This document shows positions 23,526 through 31,867 of a stretch of 64,000 bases of DNA, piece by piece. The notes under the pieces are model-generated. The model searched no databases. It was not told the origin of the DNA and saw nothing but the letters and a program-made list of their open reading frames with translations. The translations under genes were made by a program, and so were the position numbers. The first letter of the stretch is position 1; every line of letters begins with the position of its first letter. Source of the DNA: Pirellula staleyi DSM 6068 (GTDB lineage Bacteria > Planctomycetota > Planctomycetia > Pirellulales > Pirellulaceae); contig NC_013720.1 in assembly GCF_000025185.1 (NCBI RefSeq), positions 4,030,001 through 4,094,000 of the forward strand. Direction: 5' to 3'.

Positions 23526-24893
23526 GTGGCAGAGTTCATCAACGTTGAGTTCCTCTCACGAGTCTTCGCACCACTCGGATGGTCGTTTGCGCCTGGCTCC
23601 ATCTGGGGTTACGTGCTGGCGGCTGCCATCCACATCGGCCTACTGATTCAAGTAGTCGCCGTCGGTGCCCTCGTCTTCATCTGGATGGAACGTAAGATCG
23701 CCGGTCGTATCCAAGACCGCCTCGGTCCTACTCGCGTCGGTGGTAAGTTCGGCTGGCTGCAGACTTTAGCCGACGGTCTGAAGCTGATTGCCAAGGAAGA
23801 CGTGACCCCCAAGGACGCCGATCGGCTCCTCTTCAAACTGGCTCCCTACGTCAGCTTCGCGGCCAGTTTCACCGCCTACATGGCTCTCCCATTCTCGAGC
23901 GGCTGGGTCGCTCAAGATGTAAACATTGGCGTGTTCTTTATCGTGGCTGTCCTTGGACTTGAAGTGTTTGGCGTGATTCTCGCCGGATACGCTTCGGGGT
24001 CAAAATGGTCCCTCTTCGGTGGCATGCGTGAAGCAGCCCAAGTGGTGAGCTACGAAGTTCCAATCGGCATGTGCATCGTGATCCCCGTGGTGATCCTCGG
24101 AACGATGAACCTGGTAACGATTGGCGATATGCAAGCTGGCTGGTTCACGAACTGGCTCATCTTCAACGATCCCTTTACCTTCGCAGTCTTTTTTGTCTAC
24201 TTCACCTGTGCTACGGCCAGCGTGAATCGTGCCCCGTTTGACTTGGCGGAAGCTGAAAGCGAACTTGTGGCCGGTTTCCATACGGAATACTCCGGTCTTC
24301 GCTGGAGCTTCTTCTTCATGGCCGAATACGGCTCGATGTTCCTCGTCAGCGGCCTCGCTGCGATTCTGTTCTTCGGCGGTTGGAACGGCCCGATTCCCCT
24401 GTTTGGCCCCGAGATGCTCGGCTGGGCCTACACCCCCGAGTCGACCAGTTGGTCGATCCTCGGCTACATCGCGACCCTCGCAGGTTGCGTCAACTTCATT
24501 GGCAAAACCGTGCTGTTTGTCACCGTCATGATGTGGGTTCGCTGGACACTGCCACGCCTCCGCATCGACCAAGTGATGACCGTCTGTCTTAAATACTGCG
24601 TTCCACTGGCTGCTTTCTGCTTCATCGGAGCTGTGGCTTGGCGTTTGCTGGAACTGCCGACCCCATCAGACATTGCGTTTCTGAAGCATCATCCCCAAGG
24701 GCGTGCCGCCATCCGCGAAGGTTGGATCATGGAGCAAGCCCGAATTGATGCAACGAAAGCAGCCGCTGCTAAGCCCGAAGAACCTGCCGAGAAACCTGCG
24801 GAAGCTCCTGCCGCTGAAGCTGAAAAAGCTGCTGCCGCCACCGAGCCTGCTGCTCGCGAAGCTGCTGTGCTGGTGAAGGAGGTGGCCCGATGA
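23526..24893 (+). CDS. nuoH: NADH-quinone oxidoreductase subunit H with Ala/Glu-rich tail
   Basis: NuoH is the complex I membrane subunit that lines the quinone channel next to the peripheral arm. Family blocks are clear: ERKIAGRIQDRLGPTRVGG-x-FGWLQTLADGLKL (residues ~56-90), KEDV-P, the EVPIG loop, the PFDLAEAESELVAGFHTEYSG motif, and the WVRWTLPRLRIDQ motif with ~8 helices. After residue ~405 a ~50-residue low-complexity tail of [15 protein letters not shown] type follows, which ordinary NuoH lacks. The start is GTG 23526. It overlaps nuoJ by four bases, with no nuoI between. Confidence 0.95.
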   Translation: MAEFINVEFLSRVFAPLGWSFAPGSIWGYVLAAAIHIGLLIQVVAVGALVFIWMERKIAGRIQDRLGPTRVGGKFGWLQTLADGLKLIAKEDVTPKDADRLLFKLAPYVSFAASFTAYMALPFSSGWVAQDVNIGVFFIVAVLGLEVFGVILAGYASGSKWSLFGGMREAAQVVSYEVPIGMCIVIPVVILGTMNLVTIGDMQAGWFTNWLIFNDPFTFAVFFVYFTCATASVNRAPFDLAEAESELVAGFHTEYSGLRWSFFFMAEYGSMFLVSGLAAILFFGGWNGPIPLFGPEMLGWAYTPESTSWSILGYIATLAGCVNFIGKTVLFVTVMMWVRWTLPRLRIDQVMTVCLKYCVPLAAFCFIGAVAWRLLELPTPSDIAFLKHHPQGRAAIREGWIMEQARIDATKAAAAKPEEPAEKPAEAPAAEAEKAAAATEPAAREAAVLVKEVAR

Positions 24894-26002
24894 ACCTCGC
24901 CGCTCAATCGATCTCCTCCATGATTCCGCTCGACTCGCTTCTGCTCGCCTCGGTCAACTGGCACAGCACACTGTTTGTTCTGTTCGCGCTCCTGGCGTGT
25001 GGCTTCGCCATCGCTGTGGCAGCCAGCAGCAACATTGTGCGGATGGCTTTTTACCTCACACTTTCGCTCGGCGCTACCTCGGGGCTCTTCTTCCTCGCTG
25101 GAGCAGAATTCGTCGGCGCGATGCAGCTGATGATCTACGTCGGCGGAACCCTCGTTCTGCTGATCTTCGGCGTCATGCTCACCGCACAAGCTCGCTTCGT
25201 CTCGATGCAAACATCGGCTGGCGAATGGGTTCTGGCAGCAGTACTCGGCAGCTCACTCTTGCTGCTCCTGTTCCGCTCAGCCCTGGGCGTCCCATCTTGG
25301 ACCACTCCCCGCCCCGATCCTGAGAACGTCGTCCTGGCCGATGCCCACACCAGTACCGAAATCGGCACTGCCCTCGCTGGTGTTCGCGTCGACAAGCTCG
25401 AGCAAGCTAACGAAGCTTTGATACCCGGCATGGCTGGCTACCTGATGCCCTTCGTAGTCATCTCGATGCACCTGCTCGTCGTTTTGATCGGTGCCGGTTA
25501 CATGGCCCGTACGAAGCGTGCTCGCTCGAAGTCTTCCTATCTTTACTCGCCTGCCCATCCGCAAGCTTCCTTGCGGAAGTGGAGTTTCCCGATTCTCGGG
25601 GGACTCGCTTCGGCTGGACTCGTAAATGCAGCCCTCGCAGTCGTTGCCTTTTCGCTCGCTTCGGGATCAGTTTCAGCCTCCGCTGACGACCCCTCAGCGC
25701 CAGCCAAGGCGATTGCTGCCGTTAACGGAATTTTTGCTTCGTCTCCCGCTTGGCTGTTGCCAATTCTCGGACTTCTGTTCGCCCTCAACGTACTCCTCGC
25801 CATTGTCACTTATTTGTGGCAAAAGTGGGGCGCTGTGGGACTAGTAGTGGTTCCCGTACTGATTGGCGTCCTGCTCGTAAGTGGTGGTGTGGTGAGCTGG
25901 GTTGCTGCGGCTATTGCCGTCGCACTGCTGGCTCCCGCCGCAATGCTGGTGGCACTCCTCTGTGCGACTGGCAAACCAACCGCTTGGGAATTGATGGAAT
26001 AA
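24890..26002 (+). CDS. nuoJ: NADH-quinone oxidoreductase subunit J with an extra C-terminal membrane domain
   Basis: Residues ~20-205 match NuoJ: five hydrophobic helices with NIVRMAFYLTLSLGATSGLFFLAGAEFVGAMQLMIYVGGTLVLLIFGVMLT, then the large periplasmic-type loop and a final helix (YLMPFVVISMHLLVVLIGAGYMART). Ordinary NuoJ ends here. Instead about 165 further residues follow, with roughly four hydrophobic segments (FPILGGLASAGLVNAALAVV; WLLPILGLLFALNVLLAIV; AVGLVVVPVLIGVLLV; WVAAAIAVALLAPAAMLVALL). The ATG overlaps the nuoH stop (ATGA), so translation is coupled. I do not recognise the extension. Confidence 0.88.
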   Translation: MNLAAQSISSMIPLDSLLLASVNWHSTLFVLFALLACGFAIAVAASSNIVRMAFYLTLSLGATSGLFFLAGAEFVGAMQLMIYVGGTLVLLIFGVMLTAQARFVSMQTSAGEWVLAAVLGSSLLLLLFRSALGVPSWTTPRPDPENVVLADAHTSTEIGTALAGVRVDKLEQANEALIPGMAGYLMPFVVISMHLLVVLIGAGYMARTKRARSKSSYLYSPAHPQASLRKWSFPILGGLASAGLVNAALAVVAFSLASGSVSASADDPSAPAKAIAAVNGIFASSPAWLLPILGLLFALNVLLAIVTYLWQKWGAVGLVVVPVLIGVLLVSGGVVSWVAAAIAVALLAPAAMLVALLCATGKPTAWELME

Positions 26003-26076
26003 GGTGTAGACCAAACCTGCATGCGGAAGTGAATCGCACGATTCTCCTCCGCCAGGCTTTTGAGTAACGACGAATC

Positions 26077-26412
26077 ATGAATCCATTCACGCAACCACTC
26101 ACTGTGTCGCACTACTTGCTAGTCGGCGCGGTGCTATTTGTCACGGGCGTGATCTGCATGGCCACCAAGCGCAACGCGCTCGGGGTGCTGATGGGGATCG
26201 AGCTTGTGCTCAACGGCGCGAACATTAACTTCGTCGCCTTTGGTAGTCGATTTTTTCGCAGCGAATCGCTCGGCCTCGATGGCGAGCTGATGGCATTGTT
26301 TGTCATCGTTTTGGCTGCAGCTGAGGCCGCCGTCGCACTTGCGATTGCCCTCAACTTCTACAACAACCATTCCACGATCGACGTGGATCAAGCCGACGAG
26401 TTGAAGGGCTGA
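26077..26412 (+). CDS. nuoK: NADH-quinone oxidoreductase subunit K
   Basis: The 111-residue, three-helix protein has the NuoK blocks: YLLVGAVLFVTGVICMATKRNALGVLMGIELVLNGANINFVAF, with the membrane Glu in the second helix, and ELMALFVIVLAAAEAAVALAIAL, with the second functional Glu. These residues take part in proton translocation. The stop TGA overlaps the ATG of nuoL by one base. Confidence 0.95.
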   Translation: MNPFTQPLTVSHYLLVGAVLFVTGVICMATKRNALGVLMGIELVLNGANINFVAFGSRFFRSESLGLDGELMALFVIVLAAAEAAVALAIALNFYNNHSTIDVDQADELKG

Positions 26413-29400
26413 TGGAACCGTCACTGCTTCCGTACATCCTGCTGCTCGCGGTAGTCCTGCCGCTGGCGTCATTCTTCACCATCCTGCTATTTGCCAACCA
26501 ACTTGGCAAAATGGCGGCCTGGATCGCTACCGGTGCGATCGCGAGTGCGGCAATCTTGTCGTTCTTGGCGATGTTCGGCATCTGGCTACCGAACCACTGG
26601 CCCGCCAGCAGTTCGCACCATGGCCATGCCGAGCATGGTGAAGCCGATCACCATGACGAGCATCATGGCGAAGGTGAACATGGCGACGAACATCACGGCG
26701 AAAAGCCACACGGCGATGCCAAGCCTGCAGGCGAAAAACATGCTGCCACCGAGGGGCTTGTGGTTCGCCCAGCCGCTTACTTGGTCGAAGAAGCCAAGCC
26801 TGCTGAAGCCAAAGCCGACGCTCACAAGGCTGAAGAGCACAAAACCGAGCACGCCGCCGCAGGTCACACTCATAGCGAGCATGGCGACGAGGACCACAGT
26901 CATGACAATCACGCGCACGCCGAAGGTCCAATCACTTACTCAGGCGAATACTACCTGCTCGGTAAGTTTGGCAATCTGCGGATGTCGATCAGCTACTACA
27001 TCGACGCTCTGACGATCAGCATGTTCTGCATGGTTACGCTCATTGCCACCTGTATCCATTTCTACGCGATGGGATACATGCACGATGAACTCGCCCCCAT
27101 CACCGATAAAGAAGTCACCCTCAGCAATGGCAAGACGCTCCGTCGTCCTGGCCGCTTTCCACGATTCTTCCAAGCTCTGTCGCTCTTCTGCTTCAGCATG
27201 CTTGGGCTCGTGCTCTCCGGCAACATTGCGATGGTCTTCTGCTTCTGGGAACTGGTCGGCATCTGCTCGTGGTTCCTGATCGGGTTCTACATCGAACGCA
27301 ACAGTGCCTCGACAGCCGCGAACAAAGCATTCATCGCCAACCGCGTTGGCGACTTCGGCATGATCATCGGTCTGATGGCTCTCTGGGCCAGCCTTGGCAC
27401 CTTTGCCTTCGGTGACATCGATCTCGATGGAGACAAAACGGTCACCTCGATCGAACAAGGGATCTTCAGCAAGGTTCGTCCTGCGTCGACCGGACATACT
27501 CTCGAAGTTCCAGCCGCTATGGTCGAGTTTTCGGCCCGCGATAAAGTGGCTGCGATTGTTCTCGATCACGTCAAATCGGGCGGATCCGTGGAAGATAGCT
27601 CTTCCGAAGTAGCGGCTCAGGTTCCTCTGTGGCGAAGCGAAGGTTTTGGCTACGGCCTGCTAGTCGTCGCTGGACTCGGTATCTTCTGCGGTTGTGTGGG
27701 TAAATCGGCCCAGTTCCCGCTGCATGTCTGGCTCCCCGACGCGATGGAAGGTCCCACCCCGGTTTCAGCCCTCGTGCACTCGGCGACGATGGTGGCTGCT
27801 GGCGTCTATTTGGTCGGCCGCTTCTATCCCGTCTTTCCACCAGAAACCCTCCTGGTGATCGCTTCGGTTGGTTGCATCACGCTCTTCATTGGAGCCACGA
27901 TTGCCATCACCGCCACCGATATTAAGCGGGTCCTTGCGTACTCGACGATCAGCCAACTGGGCTACATGATGCTCGCGCTCGGTGTTGGTGGTTGGGCTGC
28001 TGGCCTGGCTCACTTGGTCACCCACGCGTTCTTCAAGAGCCTCCTCTTCATGTGCTCAGGTTCGGTGATTCACGCCGTTCACACCAACGACATGCGTCGC
28101 ATGGGTGGCCTGATTAAGAAAATGCCGATCACCGCCCTGACGATGCTCATCGGCTGCCTCGCCATCGCTGGCTGCGGCGTCCCCTTCATCATCGGCTTCA
28201 GCGGCTACTATTCGAAGGATGCGATCCTCGAGCAGGCCTATTCGCTGGCGACAGTCAACGGAACCGCCTCTTCGAGCATCTTCTTCCTAGCTGCCACTGG
28301 CGGTGCCGCAATCACAGCGTTCTACATGTTCCGCATGTGGTTCCTGACTTTTGTCGGCAAGCCTCGCGATCAAGAAGCGTACGATCACGCCCATGAATCT
28401 CCCCCTGTGATGTTCATGCCGCTGGTGATCCTCTCGGTCTTCGCGATCAGCATCGCGTGGAACATCAACCTCATCGGCTTCGGACTCGTCGCTGCCGCCT
28501 TCTTCATCGTGAAGGGTGTGCAAGATGGCTGGTTCAAATCGCTCTCGGCACAACTGGCTGCTGCGGGGCACGACGATCATGCCCATGGCGATCATGGAAA
28601 CGATTCGCATGCTGATCATGGTCACGACAATCACGGTCATGGCGAACATGGCCACGATGAGCACTCGCATGATGACCACGGTCATGCAGCGAGCCACGCT
28701 CATCACGATGATCACGGCCATCAGGAACATGGGCATGGTGATCACGGTCATGATGCACACGACGATCACGGCCATGATCATGCCCACGCTGGCCATCATG
28801 GCGGCGGAGAGTGGCAAGGTCTTTCGTGGGCCTGGGTCGGTACGATGCTCGCTTGCTCGGTGATCGGCGGTCTCCTGATCCAGCCGCTAGTTCCCAGCAC
28901 AAAGCTCGACACGCTCAACCTCACCGACCTGCTCGAACAAGCTCGCCCAGCAGGTACCTTGTCGGCGATGAAGGGACAGTGGATCGGCTGGACTTGGCCC
29001 AACGAACACGACAGCCACGTCGCTGCCATTAAGGTTCCTGTCACGTTGATGGCTACCGGCACCTGGATTGGCGGCATCCTGCTCGCCTCGATGATCTACT
29101 GGTTTGGTTACCTCAAGGCTGAAGATGCTCGCCGTCAGTTTGCTTACCTCTATTCACTCCTGGTGAACAAGTGGTACTTCGACGAGCTCTACGCTTTCAT
29201 TTTTGTTAAACCGACGCTGGTGTTGTCGAAGGTATTCTCGGGACTCGACAAAAACTACATCGATAAATTCCTCGACGGCGTCGCCACGACGACTGTCGGG
29301 TTCTCGAAGCGTTTTGAATTTGTAGCCGATCGCACCATCGTCGACGGCCTGGTGAATGTGCTGGCGGGGTGGTGCTATGCCACAGGTCTCTCGCTCAAGA

Positions 29401-29519
29401 GCGTGCAGACTGGAAAGCTCCGTCAGTACGTGATGTTCATCGTGGTCGGAGCGGTGGCTGTGTTCGTCGTGATCAGCTTTTTCTGGAGCCCCAGCATCGC
29501 GGGTGTGACCGGAAAGTAG
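26412..29519 (+). CDS. nuoL: NADH-quinone oxidoreductase subunit L, greatly enlarged by two His-rich insertions
   Basis: This 1035-residue antiporter-like subunit is far longer than usual NuoL (~610-650 aa). The core is intact: the ELVGICSWFLIGFY block, KSAQFPLHVWLPDAMEGPTPVSALVHSATMVAAGVYL with its key Lys, AYSTISQLGYMMLALGVG, LTHAFFKSLLFMCSGSVIHAV, and a C-terminal lateral helix region. Two insertions stand out. Residues ~67-175, after the first helices, hold ~23 His among Glu/Asp/Ala/Lys. Residues ~715-800, before the C-terminal helices, hold ~31 His mostly as HG, HD and HE pairs. Both look like soluble metal- or proton-binding loops. The ATG overlaps nuoK. Confidence 0.93.
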   Translation: MEPSLLPYILLLAVVLPLASFFTILLFANQLGKMAAWIATGAIASAAILSFLAMFGIWLPNHWPASSSHHGHAEHGEADHHDEHHGEGEHGDEHHGEKPHGDAKPAGEKHAATEGLVVRPAAYLVEEAKPAEAKADAHKAEEHKTEHAAAGHTHSEHGDEDHSHDNHAHAEGPITYSGEYYLLGKFGNLRMSISYYIDALTISMFCMVTLIATCIHFYAMGYMHDELAPITDKEVTLSNGKTLRRPGRFPRFFQALSLFCFSMLGLVLSGNIAMVFCFWELVGICSWFLIGFYIERNSASTAANKAFIANRVGDFGMIIGLMALWASLGTFAFGDIDLDGDKTVTSIEQGIFSKVRPASTGHTLEVPAAMVEFSARDKVAAIVLDHVKSGGSVEDSSSEVAAQVPLWRSEGFGYGLLVVAGLGIFCGCVGKSAQFPLHVWLPDAMEGPTPVSALVHSATMVAAGVYLVGRFYPVFPPETLLVIASVGCITLFIGATIAITATDIKRVLAYSTISQLGYMMLALGVGGWAAGLAHLVTHAFFKSLLFMCSGSVIHAVHTNDMRRMGGLIKKMPITALTMLIGCLAIAGCGVPFIIGFSGYYSKDAILEQAYSLATVNGTASSSIFFLAATGGAAITAFYMFRMWFLTFVGKPRDQEAYDHAHESPPVMFMPLVILSVFAISIAWNINLIGFGLVAAAFFIVKGVQDGWFKSLSAQLAAAGHDDHAHGDHGNDSHADHGHDNHGHGEHGHDEHSHDDHGHAASHAHHDDHGHQEHGHGDHGHDAHDDHGHDHAHAGHHGGGEWQGLSWAWVGTMLACSVIGGLLIQPLVPSTKLDTLNLTDLLEQARPAGTLSAMKGQWIGWTWPNEHDSHVAAIKVPVTLMATGTWIGGILLASMIYWFGYLKAEDARRQFAYLYSLLVNKWYFDELYAFIFVKPTLVLSKVFSGLDKNYIDKFLDGVATTTVGFSKRFEFVADRTIVDGLVNVLAGWCYATGLSLKSVQTGKLRQYVMFIVVGAVAVFVVISFFWSPSIAGVTGK

Positions 29520-29647
29520 TGATCGCAAACGATTCGCTGGTCGGAGGACGAGCGGATCGAGATTGAGTCGTACAACCAGATTGAGAACGGGTGTCGCACG
29601 GTGAACCATCGGCGACACGTTAGTCTATCGACGGGAACTTGGTCATC

Positions 29648-31759
29648 ATGTCCGATCCTTCAGTGCTGCTGCTCACCGCAATCGTGTTTCTGCCGGCTCT
29701 TTCGGCGATCCTGATTGCTTTGCTCCCCAGCAACAAGCCCGACCTCATCCGTTTCGTCACGCTCGGTGTCACCATTGCGGTGCTCATCCTGACCGTGCTC
29801 GGATTGATGGATCCGCTGGGGTGGCAGGCTTCGACAAAGTTCGATGTTGCTCAGGCCGAGATGCAAAGCGCGTTTAACGTCGCCTGGATCCCATCGTTCG
29901 ACATCGAGTATTTCATGGGTATGGACGGCATCAGCTTTCCGCTGGTGATGCTCACTGCCTTTGTCAGCGTGCTGGCGATGGGAGCTAGTTGGTCGATCAC
30001 CAAGGCCGTGAAGGGCTACTGCATTCTCTTCCTGCTGCTCGAAACCGGCATGCTCGGCGTGTTCCTCGCGCTCGACTTTTTCCTGTTCTACGTGTTCTGG
30101 GAAGTGATGCTCCTCCCGATGTACTTTCTCATCGGCGTCTGGGGTGGTCCTCGCAAGGAATACGCAGCTATCAAGTTTTTCCTCTACACTTTGGCTGGTA
30201 GCGTGCTGATGCTCGTCGCCATCCTGATGCTTTACTTCAGCAGCGATCTCCGGGTTCTGTCGGATGAATATCTGGCCGGTTCGCCCGCCGATCGTCCGAT
30301 CCGCTGGTCCGAAATGAAACTGGGTGATTCGGTCAATGCAAAACTCGGTGCTGCTCCCTACGTCGCTTCCGACAGCACAACTCCTTCGCTGCTGGTGTTC
30401 CGTCGTGGTGCCGAAAGCACCTTGCCACTCACGGTGAAGTTTGCCGCTGGTCCTTCAGCCGCTGCTTACGACCAAGCCAACTCAACGGTCACCATCACGG
30501 TCCCCGCTGAGACCAGCACCGCCAAAGCTGCTGCCGAAGCAGTCGCCGCCGCTGGCGACTCGCTAAAGGAAGTGATCGCGGTCCGTCCCACGGCTGACGA
30601 TGCCCCGATCGCGGCTGGTGATTCGCTTGAAATCGCCCCTTATAACCCAGCGACTCCGGTCCACTCGTTCAATTTGCTCGCCCTCGCCGCCATGGGGCAG
30701 CACACCACGCTGTTCGACGGCGAGATCCTCGGTCAGTCGTTGCAATGGTGGGCGTTCATCCTGCTGTTCATCGGCTTCATCATCAAAGTCCCCTCGGTAC
30801 CGTTTCACACGTGGCTTCCTGATGCTCACGTGGAAGCTCCCACACCGATCTCGATGATCCTGGCTGGCGTGCTGCTGAAGATGGGTGGCTACGGCATCAT
30901 TCGCATCTGCTACCCCATCTGTCCCGCTGGTGGCTACGAGCTCATGTATCTCGTCTGCACGCTCGGCGTCGTCAGCATGGTGTACGGCGCGTTCGCGGCC
31001 CTGGCCCAAAAAGACTTCAAGCGAATGGTGGCCTATTCGTCGGTCAGCCACATGGGCTACGTCACGCTTGGTCTGGGTGTTTGGTCGGCAACGGCTGGCA
31101 ACTACTACAACGCCGACTACTGGAACATGGGTGTTCAAGGGGCGATGTTCCAGATGATTGGCCACGGCGTCAGCTCGGCCGGTATGTTCTTTATGGTCGG
31201 TATCATCTACGACCGCGTGCATCACCGTAACCTCGAAGAATTCGGTGGCCTGTTCGGCAAAATGCCGGTCTACACCGCGATGGCAATGGGGCTCTTCTTT
31301 GCTGCACTCGGTCTTCCCGGTCTCTGCGGATTCCCCGGCGAAGTGTTCGTCGTGTTGTCGGTGTGGAAGTTCAGCATGGTGCTGGCTGTGTTCTCGGCTA
31401 GTGTGGTGATCCTGACAGCCGCCTACATCCTGTGGGCGATGCAGCGGGTTTATCTTGGTGCCGAATACAAGGGTCCGCATGGCGACCACCTGCATCCCAC
31501 AAACCTTCGCGAAAACATGATCGGCTTCACGCTGCTAGTGTTCGCGATCATCTTCGGTGTGTTTCCTTACACCGTGCTGCAGTACATGGAAAAGACGATC
31601 ACGCGTCAGGTGAATGATTTGGCCGCCTGGACCCGCGATGTGAAAGAAAAAGATCTCGTTCCACCAGCTACGACCGAGGAACCAGCAGCCACTTCGCAAG
31701 TCATCCCCACTCCAGCTGGAGTCGAGGAAAAGGCTTCGGCCGAAGTTGCTGGTGGCTAG
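29648..31759 (+). CDS. nuoM: NADH-quinone oxidoreductase subunit M with a soluble insertion
   Basis: NuoM is the second antiporter-like proton pump. Core motifs are present: FYVFWEVMLLPMYFLIGVWGGPRKEYAAIKFFLYTL with its Glu, FIIKVPSVPFHTWLPDAHVEAPTPISMILAGVLLKMGGYG, and AYSSVSHMGYVTLGLGVW. Between about residues 205 and 345, where most NuoM have a short loop, there is ~130 residues of hydrophilic, beta-like sequence (e.g. SLLVFRRGAESTLPLTVKFAAGP and NSTVTITVPAET) without hydrophobic helices. The ATG at 29648 is preferred over the in-frame TTG at 29639. A short Pro/Ala/Glu tail ends the protein. Confidence 0.94.
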   Translation: MSDPSVLLLTAIVFLPALSAILIALLPSNKPDLIRFVTLGVTIAVLILTVLGLMDPLGWQASTKFDVAQAEMQSAFNVAWIPSFDIEYFMGMDGISFPLVMLTAFVSVLAMGASWSITKAVKGYCILFLLLETGMLGVFLALDFFLFYVFWEVMLLPMYFLIGVWGGPRKEYAAIKFFLYTLAGSVLMLVAILMLYFSSDLRVLSDEYLAGSPADRPIRWSEMKLGDSVNAKLGAAPYVASDSTTPSLLVFRRGAESTLPLTVKFAAGPSAAAYDQANSTVTITVPAETSTAKAAAEAVAAAGDSLKEVIAVRPTADDAPIAAGDSLEIAPYNPATPVHSFNLLALAAMGQHTTLFDGEILGQSLQWWAFILLFIGFIIKVPSVPFHTWLPDAHVEAPTPISMILAGVLLKMGGYGIIRICYPICPAGGYELMYLVCTLGVVSMVYGAFAALAQKDFKRMVAYSSVSHMGYVTLGLGVWSATAGNYYNADYWNMGVQGAMFQMIGHGVSSAGMFFMVGIIYDRVHHRNLEEFGGLFGKMPVYTAMAMGLFFAALGLPGLCGFPGEVFVVLSVWKFSMVLAVFSASVVILTAAYILWAMQRVYLGAEYKGPHGDHLHPTNLRENMIGFTLLVFAIIFGVFPYTVLQYMEKTITRQVNDLAAWTRDVKEKDLVPPATTEEPAATSQVIPTPAGVEEKASAEVAGG

Positions 31760-31867
31760 TTTGGGCAGCCTAGTTTTTGCGAGTGGATCCTCAGCGACTC
31801 ACTCTTCCTCAAACTGCCCCGAGCATCGAGAACAAGCGTAGCCAGAAATAGTCAGAAAGAGTTTGCC

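Noticed and set aside
28287-28902. His-, Met- and Val-rich antisense ORFs opposite the NuoL His-rich segment
   Set aside because: They arise because CAY/GAY-rich codons read as ATG/GTG-like on the other strand; no ribosome-binding site.
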